From Rhabditophanes sp. KR3021 (lineage: Eukaryota > Nematoda > Chromadorea > Rhabditida > Alloionematidae): 64,000 bases of DNA. The notes beneath the pieces were generated by a model that worked only from the letters and a program-made list of their open reading frames with translations, searched no databases and was not told the origin of the DNA. Where the stretch lies: contig CAUJLY010000001.1 in NCBI GenBank assembly GCA_963281155.1, positions 62,001 through 126,000 of the forward strand, in the 5' to 3' direction. The position numbers were made by a program, and so were the translations under genes. Positions 10,741 to 22,162 of the stretch are shown in pieces (the first letter of the stretch is position 1; every line of letters begins with the position of its first letter).

Positions 10741-10900
10741 TTAAGACCTCTGCCATAGGTGATACGGAGTTCGGCAAGAAACTTAGTGAACGACATCAAG
10801 ATAGATTGTTCATTATCAAATAAAGAGGGTTATATAAATATGATAATAGAATATAATTATAATAATATATAGCTAATATCTATATGCAGATTGTGTTACA
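10741..10900 (-). repeat. Dispersed repeat, copy 1 (short LTR-like element)
   Basis: About 160 bases matching, in reverse orientation, bases 34649-34816. The most conserved block (ATAGGTGATACGGAGTTCGG and flanks) is nearly identical. Read on the minus strand it begins TGTAACACAATCTGCATATA and ends near GGTCTTAATA. It has a TATA-like run inside, as in a small solo LTR, though no matching short target duplication is seen. Confidence 0.65.
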
Positions 10901-11039
10901 GTTTGTATGGATTGATCAGATTTATTTGTATATTCTGCATGCAATTTACAAACAAAACTTTTTTACTAGTTTGTAAACCTTCTGCTTAGGTGAATCATAT
11001 TTCAGCGCGATTATTAGTTTATATACTTAAGTTAGATTA

Positions 11040-11047
11040 TATAAAAG
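11040..11047 (+). promoter_or_regulatory. TATA box of the F-box/LRR-like gene
   Basis: TATAAAAG about 104 bases before the ATG at 11151. It is preserved although the gene downstream is broken. Confidence 0.4.
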
Positions 11048-11150
11048 CGTGGTTAACTATACTTAGACAGTGAACTTATCAGATCCATTCATTGTAATTT
11101 AACAAAACACTCACTTTTATTTACTCCTCTGCCTACATTTCTCTACAACT

Positions 11151-12781
11151 ATGGCTTCTACAAATGGCGTATTTATGCACAAAGCACTATCAATAAATCA
11201 TATTCATAAAAAATGTTTTATGGATTTTGATCAGCTAATAACTTTCTCTAAAATTAACAAAGAAATGATTAATGGCACTCCATTGATTGAAGTTAAAAAT
11301 GATGTTAATCCACTTATTTATAAGAAAATGCAGATTAGACTTTTTGATGAAAACACTTTTCATTGTTCAATTCAGCGAAAAGGATTTGAATCTACAATTG
11401 AGTTTGTTCATTATATTGATCAAGTTGGCACAACTTATCTTGAAAGCATAAGTGATTTAAAAGTAATATTTAGAATAAGTTATAAAGTAATACAAGATGA
11501 AACACGAATTGGCCCTGTGATTTCAATACTCAATTATTTCTTTGCCAAAACAAAATATTTAAGGACAATTAAAGTGGACTTTGGTAATCAGTAATAAGTA
11601 TGGATAGATATTTAGATGAAGATTCTCTTAGGGCATCGACTTTTATCAAGAGATAATTATGAACTTCATTTGTTCTTTAAAGATAAAAAAGCTATCAAAA
11701 ATTGAATCAAATAAATTTCAGTTGAAGGAAGTTCCAATCAGCATACTTGAAAATTACAAAATTTGCGGAGAAAAACTGTTGAGAACATTTAAGAAACTCA
11801 AACAATGTATTATTACTTTATCAATAGGAAATTTGTTGATTCGTATCGAAAAGGAGATTTGTCTAGAATTAATGAAGTATTTACATTTGCATCGATAATT
11901 AAAAAAAATGTCCAAATAATTTAGTAAATGTTGTTTATGATTTTGATTCAGTTTTATTCAAAGATGTTCAGGAAATATCAATTTTGAGGGACTTCATGCT
12001 AAATGCGATTACTATACACTGATGGAAACTATATCAAAGAAATGTACATTGGGTGAATTTAAGTTTATTGAAACTTTGCATCTAGATGGATGATTTGGCT
12101 GTCTTTTTACCCGAAGACCCGACTTACCAGAAATCTTCACAGACATAAATAATCAAACAAATTTAAAGAAAAGGTTATCTTCAATGATTAATCTAAAAGT
12201 TTTAAATCTATACGCTCAACATATCACACAATTGAAACAATTAGTTTGCAGCTTTCCCAAAACAGTTCAATATTTGAAGATTACAATTTTCAAATTCGAT
12301 GCAACTAATTGGACATTGTGCAGGCATATCCTAATTTGAAGTTTTTAAATTTTGGATTGATAATCCTGATTGTGAATTAGTAGCAAATATTCCACCCATT
12401 CAACCTAATTTCTTTATGTTGTTTGAAAGTATCGAAGTCCTTTCAATTAGTTGTGTAAATACTGTTCAACTCACATTTCCAAAACAATTGCGCAAACTTA
12501 TTATTAATTTTCGTGCCAATTGCGATAATACTCAGTCCCCTCCAATATGTGGTGATTATATTTATGAAAGAATATTACAAAAGTATAATGGCATTGAAGA
12601 TTTTAAAGCCAAAATCAAGAATATACCAAATCATAGAGATTGTTTATGTTCAAATATAGAAACACCCTTCGAAAATGTATCTATTTCGCGTTTAGTGCAA
12701 GATCAAATATATTATATTTATTTTGCAAATGCCAAAAATTGGAATCTCCATAAAGAACATCACAAAAGAGAATATAACTGA
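11151..12781 (+). pseudogene. F-box/LRR-like gene, broken by several frameshifts and stops
   Basis: The opening 147 residues (11151-11594) include CFMDFDQLITFSKINKEMIN, which resembles an F-box helix pair, and then beta/leucine-type segments. The frame is lost and resumes at about 11659-11898, in the stretch 11925-12340 (for example INLKVLNLYAQHITQLKQL, FPKTVQYLKITIF) and at 12416-12781 (FESIEVLSISCVNTVQLTF, PKQLRKLIINF). The repeated 'LxxLxL' spacing is that of leucine-rich repeats, like the large F-box/FTH families of nematodes, which serve as substrate adaptors for ubiquitin ligases. At least three frame changes mean no intact product. Introns cannot explain all of them, since no suitable splice pairs are seen. 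Similar fragments lie at 15580-16240, 17440-18290 and 18308-18452. Confidence 0.5.
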
Positions 12782-13268
12782 AGATTATACCAATTTACTA
12801 CCTAATAATTAATCTTTATTGCTTCTTACTCATTTATTTTTGAAGATGACTCATTATTAGAAGAATGATTGATAAGGATTTGTTGTTCAAAATAAATACA
12901 AAATAGTTTAAGATCCAACTTCAATAGAATTTTATGGAAATAAATAATTTTGATAAATCAAAGTCTTATATTTGTATAATAATTAAATCAAAAATAAATT
13001 ATATACACACTTTTTATGTATAATCACAAAAGTGACGTAGTTTAAAATCTGACTTCTTTGTTAATGATAGAATTCTGGGCTAAATCGTTTTCAACTTCCA
13101 TATCTATTACCACCTACCAACTCATTTCTATTGAGATCTTTGTCATTCTTATTCAGGAAGGTGCTTTTATCTTAAATATAATCCGCATTAGTGGACAAAC
13201 GTTGACATTTACTCATAAATGATAACAATTACTATGTGAATGACTTTATCATAAAAATGAAAGTACTT
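12782..13268. other. Intergenic, no gene seen
   Basis: AT-rich flank between the LRR-like pseudogene and the VWA gene. Nothing recognised. Confidence 0.6.
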
Positions 13269-13275
13269 TATAAAG
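13269..13275 (+). promoter_or_regulatory. TATA box of the VWA gene
   Basis: TATAAAG, 51 bases upstream of the ATG at 13320. Confidence 0.45.
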
Positions 13276-13319
13276 ATATTTGAATATCGGAACAAGCATA
13301 CTAAACTAAATTATTGAAT

Positions 13320-14834
13320 ATGCAATTATTACAAAGCGTTTTTGTTTTAAGTTTGGTAAGCTTGGTTTTAACTTTACCTATTACTAGTAAGGGAGGGGAA
13401 AACAAAGCTACTGCTTATAATCCATGTCCAGCAGATATCCTGTTTGCTATTGATGCTAGTAATGATGCTTTAACGACGATGCAATTTAATAGTCAAATTA
13501 ACTTACTGAAAAATACTATTGTCACTCCAAGCTGGAATAACTTCGAGAGAATTGGTCTTGCCTGGTACAACAGCATTGCCTCAACTCATTATGGCTTTGG
13601 CACAATGAATACCAAGCGCGAGTTCGACCTCTACACCGGAAACGCCAAATTGGCTAACGGAACTGACTTTACTGATTTATTACAAAACTTACTTCAAATG
13701 CCGAGAAGTATTTCTGATCCATTTTCTCTAAACACGTTCATCTTTCTTTCATCCTTATCAACAAACGACATTCAAACGTCAATCAAATATGCTCAACAAC
13801 TGAAATCTTATGGAAGCTTGAATATAATCATTTTAGGAACTGGAATGACTGCTTTTGATATTGCTCCACTTGCTGCAGACAACGTCATTGTATACAATTT
13901 CGGTGCTATTAGTGAAGAGTTGAGGAATTTTGTTATTAACAATCTTAAATGCGGGAATGCTCCAATAACAACTACTACCACAACTACTACCACAACTACT
14001 ACCGTTAAACCTTCAACTACCACAACCACTACCGTTAAACCTTCAACTACCACAACCACTACTGTTAAACCAACAACTACCACAACTACTACCGTTAAAC
14101 CGACAACAACAACCGTTAAACCAACTACTACCACAACCACTACCGTTAAACCTTCAACTACCACAACCACTACCGTTAAACCAACTACTACCACAACTAC
14201 TACTACCTTACCCCCAGCTACCACAACTACCACTATACCTCCACCAACAACAATTCCCCAAATAAAGAAACGCTGTAATGCTCTCGTGTCCATCGCGATT
14301 GATGCTTCGTCCGATATCCTCGATGAACAACATTTTGACCGTCAAATTTTGTTTATCAGAGATACTCTTACCGTTGATTACAAAGGAGCTCCATGGCACA
14401 AAACGTACCACAACGTTGCTCTAGTTTCATATGCAGGCAGTGTAATTGATGAAGAAAACTTCGGCCAAATGATGTCTAACCAATTCGATGATGGGTGGAT
14501 CGACAATGTCCAACAAGCAGATGGCATGTCCCTAAAAGACTTACTGCCAGCTATGAATGAACTCGAATTAGATTCCGAGATGCAGCTAAACTCAATCATC
14601 TTTATCTCACAAACTCTCAAACATGACATCCGTGAATGTCACGAAGGTGCTGCTGAACTGCTCAAGAGGGGTAGTCTCATTTTCGTTGCTATGGGTTCTC
14701 CTGAGGATGTCGATGTAAATTTGTTGAAAACTTTGCCGCACACTGCCGTTATTTCATGGCCAGATATGTTAGTTTATGATCATCAATTGTTGAGACGAGA
14801 GATTTTGGGAAATTTATCTTGTGACGAAGAATAG
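13320..14834 (+). CDS. Secreted protein with two VWA-like domains and a Thr-rich mucin-like linker
   Basis: Single exon, 504 residues, ATG at 13320. Residues 1-18 form a signal peptide (MQLLQSVFVLSLVSLVL). VWA-like domain 1 spans about residues 38-213 and opens ADILFAIDASND; domain 2 spans about 320-500 and opens ALVSIAIDASSD. Both sit between cysteines (Cys before the first strand and Cys at the end, LKC and LSC), so each is probably disulphide-closed. The metal-site motif is DxSxD rather than DxSxS in both domains. Between them, residues about 216-314 are almost only Thr with VKP/VKPS spacers, a likely O-glycosylated stalk. Coding DNA in domain 2 is richer in GC than the neighbours. Nematode VWA proteins of this type act outside cells in adhesion or defence; the role here is inference. 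AATAAA follows at about 14846. Confidence 0.85.
   Translation: MQLLQSVFVLSLVSLVLTLPITSKGGENKATAYNPCPADILFAIDASNDALTTMQFNSQINLLKNTIVTPSWNNFERIGLAWYNSIASTHYGFGTMNTKREFDLYTGNAKLANGTDFTDLLQNLLQMPRSISDPFSLNTFIFLSSLSTNDIQTSIKYAQQLKSYGSLNIIILGTGMTAFDIAPLAADNVIVYNFGAISEELRNFVINNLKCGNAPITTTTTTTTTTTTVKPSTTTTTTVKPSTTTTTTVKPTTTTTTTVKPTTTTVKPTTTTTTTVKPSTTTTTTVKPTTTTTTTTLPPATTTTTIPPPTTIPQIKKRCNALVSIAIDASSDILDEQHFDRQILFIRDTLTVDYKGAPWHKTYHNVALVSYAGSVIDEENFGQMMSNQFDDGWIDNVQQADGMSLKDLLPAMNELELDSEMQLNSIIFISQTLKHDIRECHEGAAELLKRGSLIFVAMGSPEDVDVNLLKTLPHTAVISWPDMLVYDHQLLRREILGNLSCDEE
13966..14260 (+). repeat. Coding minisatellite in the Thr-rich linker
   Basis: Tandem units of about 30 bases encoding (VKP[S/T] plus a run of Thr), with about seven VKP copies and one short 12-15 base unit. 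Codons ACA and ACT/ACC alternate, so units are similar but not identical. The length probably varies between individuals. Confidence 0.85.
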
Positions 14835-15127
14835 GGTGGTTAAATGTAATAAAGATATTTTTATTTATTGTATCTATTTTTGATAAGTTATAATAGAATA
14901 TTGGTAGCTTTTTACAAAGTAGTTTCTTTAACTGATCAAAAGTGATACTTTCTCAACCATCAAATGAACGGTAAGGAGTTGCTTATCAAGTTATACTAAT
15001 CGTATGGTATGCAGAATTTATTTCACGTGTGAAAATAGGTATATTACAATAGTATGTAGGGGTCCAAAATATCATAATTGGTTGATTTTTTGATCAAAAA
15101 TTGTTTTTTATTTCATCTTCGTTCAAT

Positions 15128-15393
15128 TTATTTAGCGGTGTCACATTTCTTGTCACATTGGGCTTGACATGCAGTTTGTGCAGAACAATCCTTTCCTTTG
15201 CAAGGATGAGCCTCTACGCATTGTGCATCGCAAAGTTTCTCACATTCCTCACTCTTTTGGTTTGATGTAGAGCATGCTTGTTTAGGACAATTCATCCCCA
15301 ATACGCACTTTAAGACACATTCAATCAGATCATTATTTTTGAGGAGGCAATCGAGTCCAGTACATGTATCAACTTTTACATACGCTTCTACAC
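15128..15393 (-). CDS. Cysteine-rich secreted-type protein, 5' end unresolved
   Basis: The frame carries about 16 cysteines in some 85 residues, with regular CxxxC pairs (CEKLCDAQCVEAHPCKGKDC, CQAQCDKKCDTAK). There is no ATG or signal peptide in frame; an upstream TAA lies near 15411. A 3' splice-like site (TTGTGTAG) just before AAGCGTATG near 15392 suggests that a first exon with the signal peptide lies upstream, but I cannot identify it; ATGs near 15500 are followed quickly by stops. It may be a real gene with a small first exon or a pseudogene that lost it. No family is assigned. Confidence 0.45.
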
Positions 15394-15579
15394 AAGTAAG
15401 CAAACCAGCCTTCTTTTATCCATATGTTGTTTAAACGGCTTGTATTATTATATTGAAATTAACTACATTTGAGTTTTGATGAATATCCATTTAGTACATT
15501 CTTTCTTTTTTATAATGTTAGCCTTTCTGATTAGTAATAATAAATTTAAAATTCATGTTCGACACCACCTTTATACTGA

Positions 15580-16240
15580 TCCAGCAAGGTCGACTTTGGG
15601 ATTGGTCAAGTTCTCATACGCAGCAATATTTCGTACAATAAAAATCTGAATCAGTTGTTGAATTAAAAAACAAACTCACTGTTTGATAATCTCCAAGATC
15701 AAAATTAGTCAATTAATGCGATAATTTGTACTAATGAAGAAATATCACTGTGTCATTCAACTTTAAATAAACTTCATGATATTATTAAAAAACTAAGGAC
15801 AATTTATCAGGAGTTGCATATGGAATGTTTCATTAGAATCATCACTAGTTTCTTTTATATGATTGATCCTTATGTAAAATTAAGTAACTCCAGATGATCT
15901 GCAGCAATATCATTCAAAATAATGACATCACCACCGAATATTTGGAGTACATGCTAAGCAGGAGACTTCAATGGTTCAATCTCATAATTATCTACTACCT
16001 CGATAATTGCTTTAATGGAATGCAGACATTTTATATTTTGAATTGAAGCAAAAATAACATATATTCTTCATTTTGTGTAGGGGTTTCTACATCTCATTAA
16101 ACTTAGTCAATTAATGAAATACAATTTGAAGTCAAACTTGTAGCATAGTCCAATCTTATAATTTGCCTCTTCTGCAATAGACACAGTTAAATAATGGTGT
16201 ATTGTTCAATATTATGCCTTCTTGATTATTATTGATGTAA
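15580..16240 (-). pseudogene. Decayed LRR/F-box-like sequence
   Basis: The minus strand has short open pieces such as CLHSIKAIIEVVDNYEIEPL and IFGGDVIILNDIAADHLELL, separated by stops. The Leu/Ile spacing recalls the LRR-like gene at 11151. Too broken for a firm call. Confidence 0.3.
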
Positions 16241-16346
16241 TAATAAATGTTTAAGATAAGCTAGTTTAAAGTTGTTTTTGTTGTATTGTGACTAAATTTG
16301 TAAATTTTTTTTAATTTTTGGGTCAAACTGGAGGCATTACCTACAG

Positions 16347-16418
16347 TCCCAGCTAGTATAGTGGTGAGTATCCGCGCCTGTCACGTGCGAGACCAGGGTT
16401 CGATTCCCTGGCTGGGAG
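16347..16418 (+). tRNA. tRNA-Asp (anticodon GTC)
   Basis: 72-base cloverleaf. The acceptor strands TCCCAGC and GCTGGGA pair, the anticodon loop is CTGTCAC with GTC, and the anticodon stem is CGCGC/GTGCG with one G-U pair. The T arm contains GGTTCGATTCC. The D arm TAGTATAGTGGT is typical of eukaryotic tRNA-Asp. No intron. A T-run (TATTTTTTG) follows as Pol III terminator. Confidence 0.95.
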
Positions 16419-17012
16419 TATTTTTTGATTCATTGCATTCAATAGAAGCTAACCACTTTCATCACCGAATAACACTTTTTCACTCTTTTATCCCATTTCA
16501 ACCTAAATGAGAGAGTTAAAGATGTTTTTAACTAAAAACAATGGGATAATAGTAACAACCAGTAAATACATTTCCAATAAGAAGAATAGATATCCACAGG
16601 TATGTTTTGTCGACATCCAAATAAATAAAAGAAAAGACAGAGATAATTATTCAAAATATTTAAGGCAAATAGTGCACAATAAAATTTATTTGAATAGTTA
16701 ATTGCTTAAATTACAGTTATTAATTAGCCACACAATAACTAAATTATCGACAAAATTGAATATGAACTTGATCAAACCTTTGCAATCTCTTTTCGGACTG
16801 TAAATTCTGTTTATAAGAGATACTTTTAATCTTGTTCTAAAGTTGTGTAACAGAATTAGAATAATGGACATTTATTTACCTTTATTTTAATTATCAACTT
16901 TTATATAAATACGCAGTAGATTAATTTACAGCAATAAAATATTATCTTTGACACTTATTATGTAGCTAATTAATTGATGTTGTAAAAACAGTGTAATGTT
17001 TATTATGCAAAA
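16419..17012. other. Intergenic, no gene seen
   Basis: AT-rich; a 64-residue frame at 16507 has no recognisable character and is not supported. Confidence 0.55.
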
Positions 17013-17131
17013 AGCTTACACCACTACGGATTCCCAGGACGTCTCCGATCCAAGTACTAAGGTAGCTTGAAGTTGATTCACTTCTCAGATCGAACGGGAT
17101 GAGGTGCTTTCAACATGATATGAGCGTAAGC
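17013..17131 (-). rRNA. 5S ribosomal RNA
   Basis: Read on the minus strand, 119 bases begin GCTTACGCTCATATCATGTT and end GTAAGC. The ends pair, and the internal promoter and loop elements (CCCGTTCGATCTG; AGTACTTGGATCGGAGACG; CCTGGGAATCC) match nematode 5S rRNA. A single copy is present, outside a tandem 5S array. Confidence 0.9.
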
Positions 17132-17439
17132 GATAATGCATATCAACTAAATCTATTTAAAATAAAGAGACTTTTGGGTACGCCAGCTCGAATGGGTTAC
17201 CAATGCAAGGAAAAATAGGAATATTCCAATGAGTTTAATTTTAACAAAATCACTACAAAATAATAATTGGTTTGTTTTAATCACCAAGATCTGATTGATA
17301 AACACAATATTTTAAAATCGAACAAATAATGTGTGGGTGATTTGACATTTGCAAATTTAGTTTGAACAAACTAAAAAGTGTAATTCGTAATCAACGTAAT
17401 TATGAATCTAATACAACATAGTAAAATTGATTTGAGTAC

Positions 17440-18290
17440 ATTTCCAAGAATTAGCAAATGAAAGAATGATAGTGTTCCTGTTTTTATCAATTATACAACA
17501 GCGAAGTTCATTCGGTAATTATAACGGAAGTTCCTTTTAAACAAATTGTGAAGCTTAATCATTTGAAACTATTGTACTTATCTGAATGTTAGTTATGTAT
17601 TTTCGTATACCTTTTGGTTCCCAATCGAATACAATCCATAAATTTGGGGAGTTGGAATATGGGTAATACTATTTTTGATGCTTCGTAGAAATTCTATTAA
17701 ATAAAATGTATTATTATCTCCCTGTGTCCTTTTTTGTTCATAATAACTTTCATTGCACACAACATCTTAATTAAAATAATACTTTGATTACATGATTTAT
17801 GCACCTTATTAATATTCAAATGTTGCACAGTTCAATTCTCTAATTGTTTTCTCTTACAAGCAAATAATCATATTCGAATTACCTTATTTAAGTTACCCCT
17901 ATTCCACTCTACTACCTTTATTGATGGCATAGAGTACGCTGTTAATTTGAGAGGATAAACAATCCAAATAAAATAATTAATAAATAAGCTCCGGCTGTCG
18001 ATTAATAACCTTGTTCAAATTTTGAATCAAATATGCAACAGAATAAAAAGATAGTCCGGCATCAATAGATGTGAATTTAGGAAACATTATGCTCGATGTA
18101 TGCTATGGATTGCGTTCTAATTCACTTACAAGTCTGAATTTAATTATTCGGGTATTAAAACAACAACACACATGTTTTCATTTCCAATGAATAACTTGAC
18201 AATCAAAAGAAATATTCCAAATCTTAAAGAAATTAATTTACAGCAAATGTTTGGCATAGTAACTTTATTTGACGTTGATGTCAACCAATG
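17440..18290 (+). pseudogene. Decayed LRR-like sequence
   Basis: Scattered pieces on the + strand with leucine-rich spacing: VPFKQIVKLNHLKLLYLSEC near 17540, LTSLNLIIRVLK near 18140, and MNNLTIKRNIPNLKEINL near 18190. Stops and frame changes between them exclude a product. Related in style to 11151-12781. Confidence 0.3.
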
Positions 18291-18307
18291 TTAATGTTGC
18301 AAGATTT

Positions 18308-18452
18308 TTAAAGTGACAAAATAAATGTTTTTATAAAATCCATGTCTTTTCCACTATTTCTGTGTGTAATATGAAATTCCTTCAATAATGGATATTCATC
18401 AGTAAAATTGAAATCGCTTAAATCAAAATTGATACCTTCAACATAAGAATTG
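18308..18452 (-). pseudogene. LRR-like fragment
   Basis: Open on the minus strand for about 48 residues (YVEGINFDLSDFNFTDEY, then PLLKEFHITHRN) to a TAA at 18308. It resembles the C-terminal repeats of nematode F-box/FTH proteins. No start and no flanking coding sequence. Confidence 0.3.
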
Positions 18453-18519
18453 TAAGTTTATGAAGAAAAATAAAAGGCTTTCTTTGTTATTCTGAATTTT
18501 TAGCTACTTTTATACATCC

Positions 18520-18770
18520 TCATTAAGTTTGTTATAAAACGCTCTTTGTTTGATTGAAACGGTTTTATTATCAGACGATCGCGTATATGTGAATGTGCAA
18601 ATACTATCATCAATTGTTGGTATTGTAATAACGGTTGTGCCTAGAACATTGCTAGGAGGATTAATATCAGTGCCATCGTAAATGAATGAAAATACAAATT
18701 CTATTCCATCTGAATCTGCTGTGAAATAGTTAAAAAAATAAATATACTCATCTTCATCGTAGTTTATTTG
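18520..18770 (-). pseudogene. First-exon fragment of an IgGFc-like gene
   Basis: The minus strand reads ADSDGIEFVFSFIYDGTDIN, then VITIPTIDDSICTFTYTRSS, closely matching exon 1 of the intact gene at 46920-48409. The ATG and hydrophobic leader are still visible (MSIFIFLTIS near 18750) but in another frame, so one indel separates leader from domain. No second exon follows. Inactive. Confidence 0.75.
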
Positions 18771-19870
18771 GTGTTCTGAATTTCTAATTCTTAATTATAC
18801 TCAATTTTATCAGTTTTAATAACAATATAAAAAAGTATGATTCATCTACATGAATTATCATTATTATTGATTTATTTGAATATCATCAATAAATATCAAC
18901 TTAGGGTAATAATACATTTTTACTGATTGCAAAAGTAATTAACCACGTTTGATAAAATATGTTTAGTTTCATTTAGATAAATGCAAATAAATTAGTTGGA
19001 ATCATTAACTAATAAGTTTGTTTTTGTTAATTTTAAATGGAAAGATATTTTAGTTAAAAAAATGCAAACTTGAAATGAATTAGATGCAACGTGTTTATTA
19101 TTGCATTATTTGTTTAAATATCTCGTTCATATGAATTAAACTTCTCTAATGTTATTTGGTATTGCTGGGCATTAATTTGATTGCTTTAGATGGCGAGACT
19201 TATTTGGCTATTTTTATGAATTTTTCATCCTCAGTATCAAGTTTTATCTATCTTTATAATACAATAAATTTATTATTTCAACTTGTGTTTTCTAATATCT
19301 TTAATTGTGTGTACTTTTATATAATATATTAATAATAAAGTATTCAATAGCATCCTCATATCCATATGCTTTTTTGCAATCAACATACAAAACGGAATTA
19401 CAATTAAACTGACAATCGCTCCATTGAATGCTAAGAAGGATTCCTTTGGTAAAATGAAAGAAAAGAAATTTACATTCCCTTCAACCGACTTATTAACTAA
19501 TTTCTTTACTAAGCTTCCTAAAGCTTACAACGATTATTCATAAATGTAACTTTTCCGATAATTTTTATGTGAATGTATTGCTTCATATGGCTTTATTTAT
19601 ACTTGTATTAGAAACAAATAAAATATTTTAATTAAACTCTTATAATTTGTTACTTTTAAAAACAAGCATAAATTTTGGAAAATAATTATTAAAAGGCAAA
19701 AACAAAATATGAGATTATGCAAAAAATAAGTTGGAACATTTAAATAAATTACTATCCAAAATATTTCCGAATCGTTCAAACTGAATTTTTTGACAAATTA
19801 AATGCCATGAATTAAAAATAGATGATTTGCAAATAAAAGAACTTTCCATACAATAATGTTTTATTTCAAA
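18771..19870. other. Intergenic, no gene seen
   Basis: AT-rich. Only short, low-complexity frames, for example 19597-19779, which I do not support. The kelch transcript has an AATAAA on the minus strand at about 19859. Confidence 0.5.
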
Positions 19871-21670
19871 TTATAACCAAATTTTGGAACTAAAATAATT
19901 TTCTTTTGGTAATTTAATATCCATAACACTCCAAGTTTTGTTATCTTTGTTGTATGATTGAACTTGGTCAGTGTTGAATCCACCTGCAACAATAATAGAT
20001 GTTTCATTTTCTATAGATCTTGCACCCGAAACAGGAGTAGTCAAATTTGCAAGTTTATCCCATTTGTTATTTGTTATGTCGTAAACTTGGCACAATGATT
20101 CAGTATCTCTACCCCCTGAACATGTAATTGTATGTTTAAACACAGACAGAGCAGTATCAAATGTTTGATTTGGAATATCAGCCAAAAAACTCCATTTACC
20201 CTCACGTGGATCAAATCTAAACACTTTGTTTAGTTAATTAGTGTCTTTAATTACCTTTGGAACTTGTCAGACAAAATATCTCCTACAACATAAATAATTT
20301 CATCAACAATAACTGAATCGTGACATCTAATTTGTTCTAATAATTTTGGAGCATCAATCCATTTCATTTTTTCAGGTTCGAAACTAAATATAAAATAAGT
20401 GCAAATATTGTCATACTTACTATTCAACAGTGTCAATTGGATCGCCATTTAATTCTCCACCAATAACATAAATTCTATTTGAGTAAACAACGGTTGAATA
20501 ATCTTCATTGTTACAAGACATTTCAAATGAAAGAACTTCAGATTTGTTACTTTCCAAATTATACCTAAAAATGCTTAGTTATTAATTAAAACTAAGAACA
20601 TACTTTTCGATTTTTTTACTATCTTCATTTCCTAATACAAATACATCATTTCCTATTTTTTCTGAGCAATGAAAACTTTTTCCAATAGATAAATTCCCAA
20701 TTGTTCTTACTGATTTTCGTTTTATATCAATTTCAACAACTGATTGACCTGATTGATCCCCTCCAACTTAAAAAAAATAATTATTTATTAATTCAAGACT
20801 TACACAAAATCATTTTTGAATAACTATTTTTCGAAACTATGCTGCTAACGACAATTTTTTCATTTCTTTTCGCACAAATTTTAGGGAATAGAAATTCCAT
20901 TAAATCCGGTATCAAATAAATATTTTTATTTTTTTGGACATATTCCCCTAACGTTATACGTTCAACTTTTGTATAATCAATTTGTGAAACTAAATCGAGC
21001 CAATCCCATTTTCTGTTACTAAAGTCATATCCGACCCAGCGTGCAATTATATCTAAAATTATTACTTGATCCTTATTCTTGATAAAATCTTTCCTCATAA
21101 GTCTTAAGAAGTTGTCTCTTGAAAATGAACCGAATGCTTTGATTTTACAGAGAGCTTTAAAATTGGTGGTTATCAACTGTTCAGTCAAATTATGATACTC
21201 TTTGAGTTCAGATTTACTAGAGTTTTCAAAGAAAATGCCTTGGTAAATAATAAAATCTTTTTTGTTAATCCATTTCTTTAATTTAATCTAAATAAACAAT
21301 TAAAAGTTTACTCAAAATTAACGCACTCTTATATCAGGCAAGTTTAACTCAATTTGAACTTGCAGAAAAGCGACAATCTTATTCCCATCGATTTTAAAGT
21401 CATCTCCAAAATAAACGTATTCATAGTAAACTTTAAAATCAGCCAGCTTCAAATTCTTAATATCAAATTTGGCTGAAACAACCAAGTTTATCAAAAGAAC
21501 ATATTGATAAACTTACTTTTGGTGACATCCTTGGTGAGCAAATCAAAAAAATACTTGCTATGTCCAGCCAAGATCATTCTTGAAACTTTCATAGATCCGT
21601 CACTGAATGCTAATTCAGCGTCATTAAAAAGACTAGCTTCAAACAAATTGGGAAAATATTGATAGATCAT
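19871..21670 (-). CDS. BTB-BACK-kelch protein
   Basis: Starts at the ATG at 21670; stop at 19871-19873. I can trace seven exons with short introns near 21526-21483, 21333-21290, 20805-20769, 20603-20566, 20421-20383 and 20254-20217, all with GT...AG ends that keep the frame. Exon 1 is a BTB domain (ELAFSDGSMKVSRMILAGHS). Then comes a BACK-like helical part (TEQLITTNFKALCKIKAF, IARWVGYDFSNRKWDW). The rest is kelch beta-propeller blades with GG and W positions: FGGDQSGQSVV, YVIGGELNGDPIDTVEY, PEKMKWIDAPKL, FDPREGKWSFLADIPN, VYDITNNKWDKLANL and VAGGFNTDQVQSYNKDNKTW. Such proteins bring substrates to Cullin-3 ubiquitin ligases. The BTB domain is shorter than usual at its N-terminus. No break is seen. 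Confidence 0.8.
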
Positions 21671-22162
21671 TTCTTAATTTAGTAAAGTAAAAAGTATTCT
21701 TAAACAAGAGTAGAAAGTTGCTTAATTAAGAGAAAGAAAATGTGGTTATTTAAGGATTGCTATCAGTGTGTTTGGAGATAAGAATGGGATAGAGTTTTAT
21801 TATTTCTGAGCACAACTGATAATTCTATATCAAACTTAAATAATAATTCCAAAAGTATGTGTCATCGAAAATATAAAATCTGGAGACGTATGCAATTATA
21901 CATTTACAAAAACTGATTAACATATTTTGAACGATTGTAAGTTTTGTCCAAGCATTACAAATAAATAGAACGTAATATATTCTGCATAATTAAATGTCTT
22001 TTAAAATAATAAAGCAAATTGATTTAATAAATAGTTTTATTCGACATCAAAAAGTAGTTATTAAAAATCAATGATTAATTAATGGTTAACAAAAATAGTT
22101 ATTAAAAAGATAACGAGCTAATTAATTTTTGTCCTAACAGGTCTAATTTTACATAAATGTGT

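Noticed and set aside
13808..14293. 161-residue Val-rich frame on the minus strand
   Set aside because: It is the antisense of the Thr-codon repeat; ACA/ACC/ACT read backwards gives Val/Gly.
17132..17260. GGGTTACC and nearby GGAAAAATAGG as a possible SL RNA
   Set aside because: The splice leader start, donor and Sm-type site cannot be aligned; resemblance is too short.
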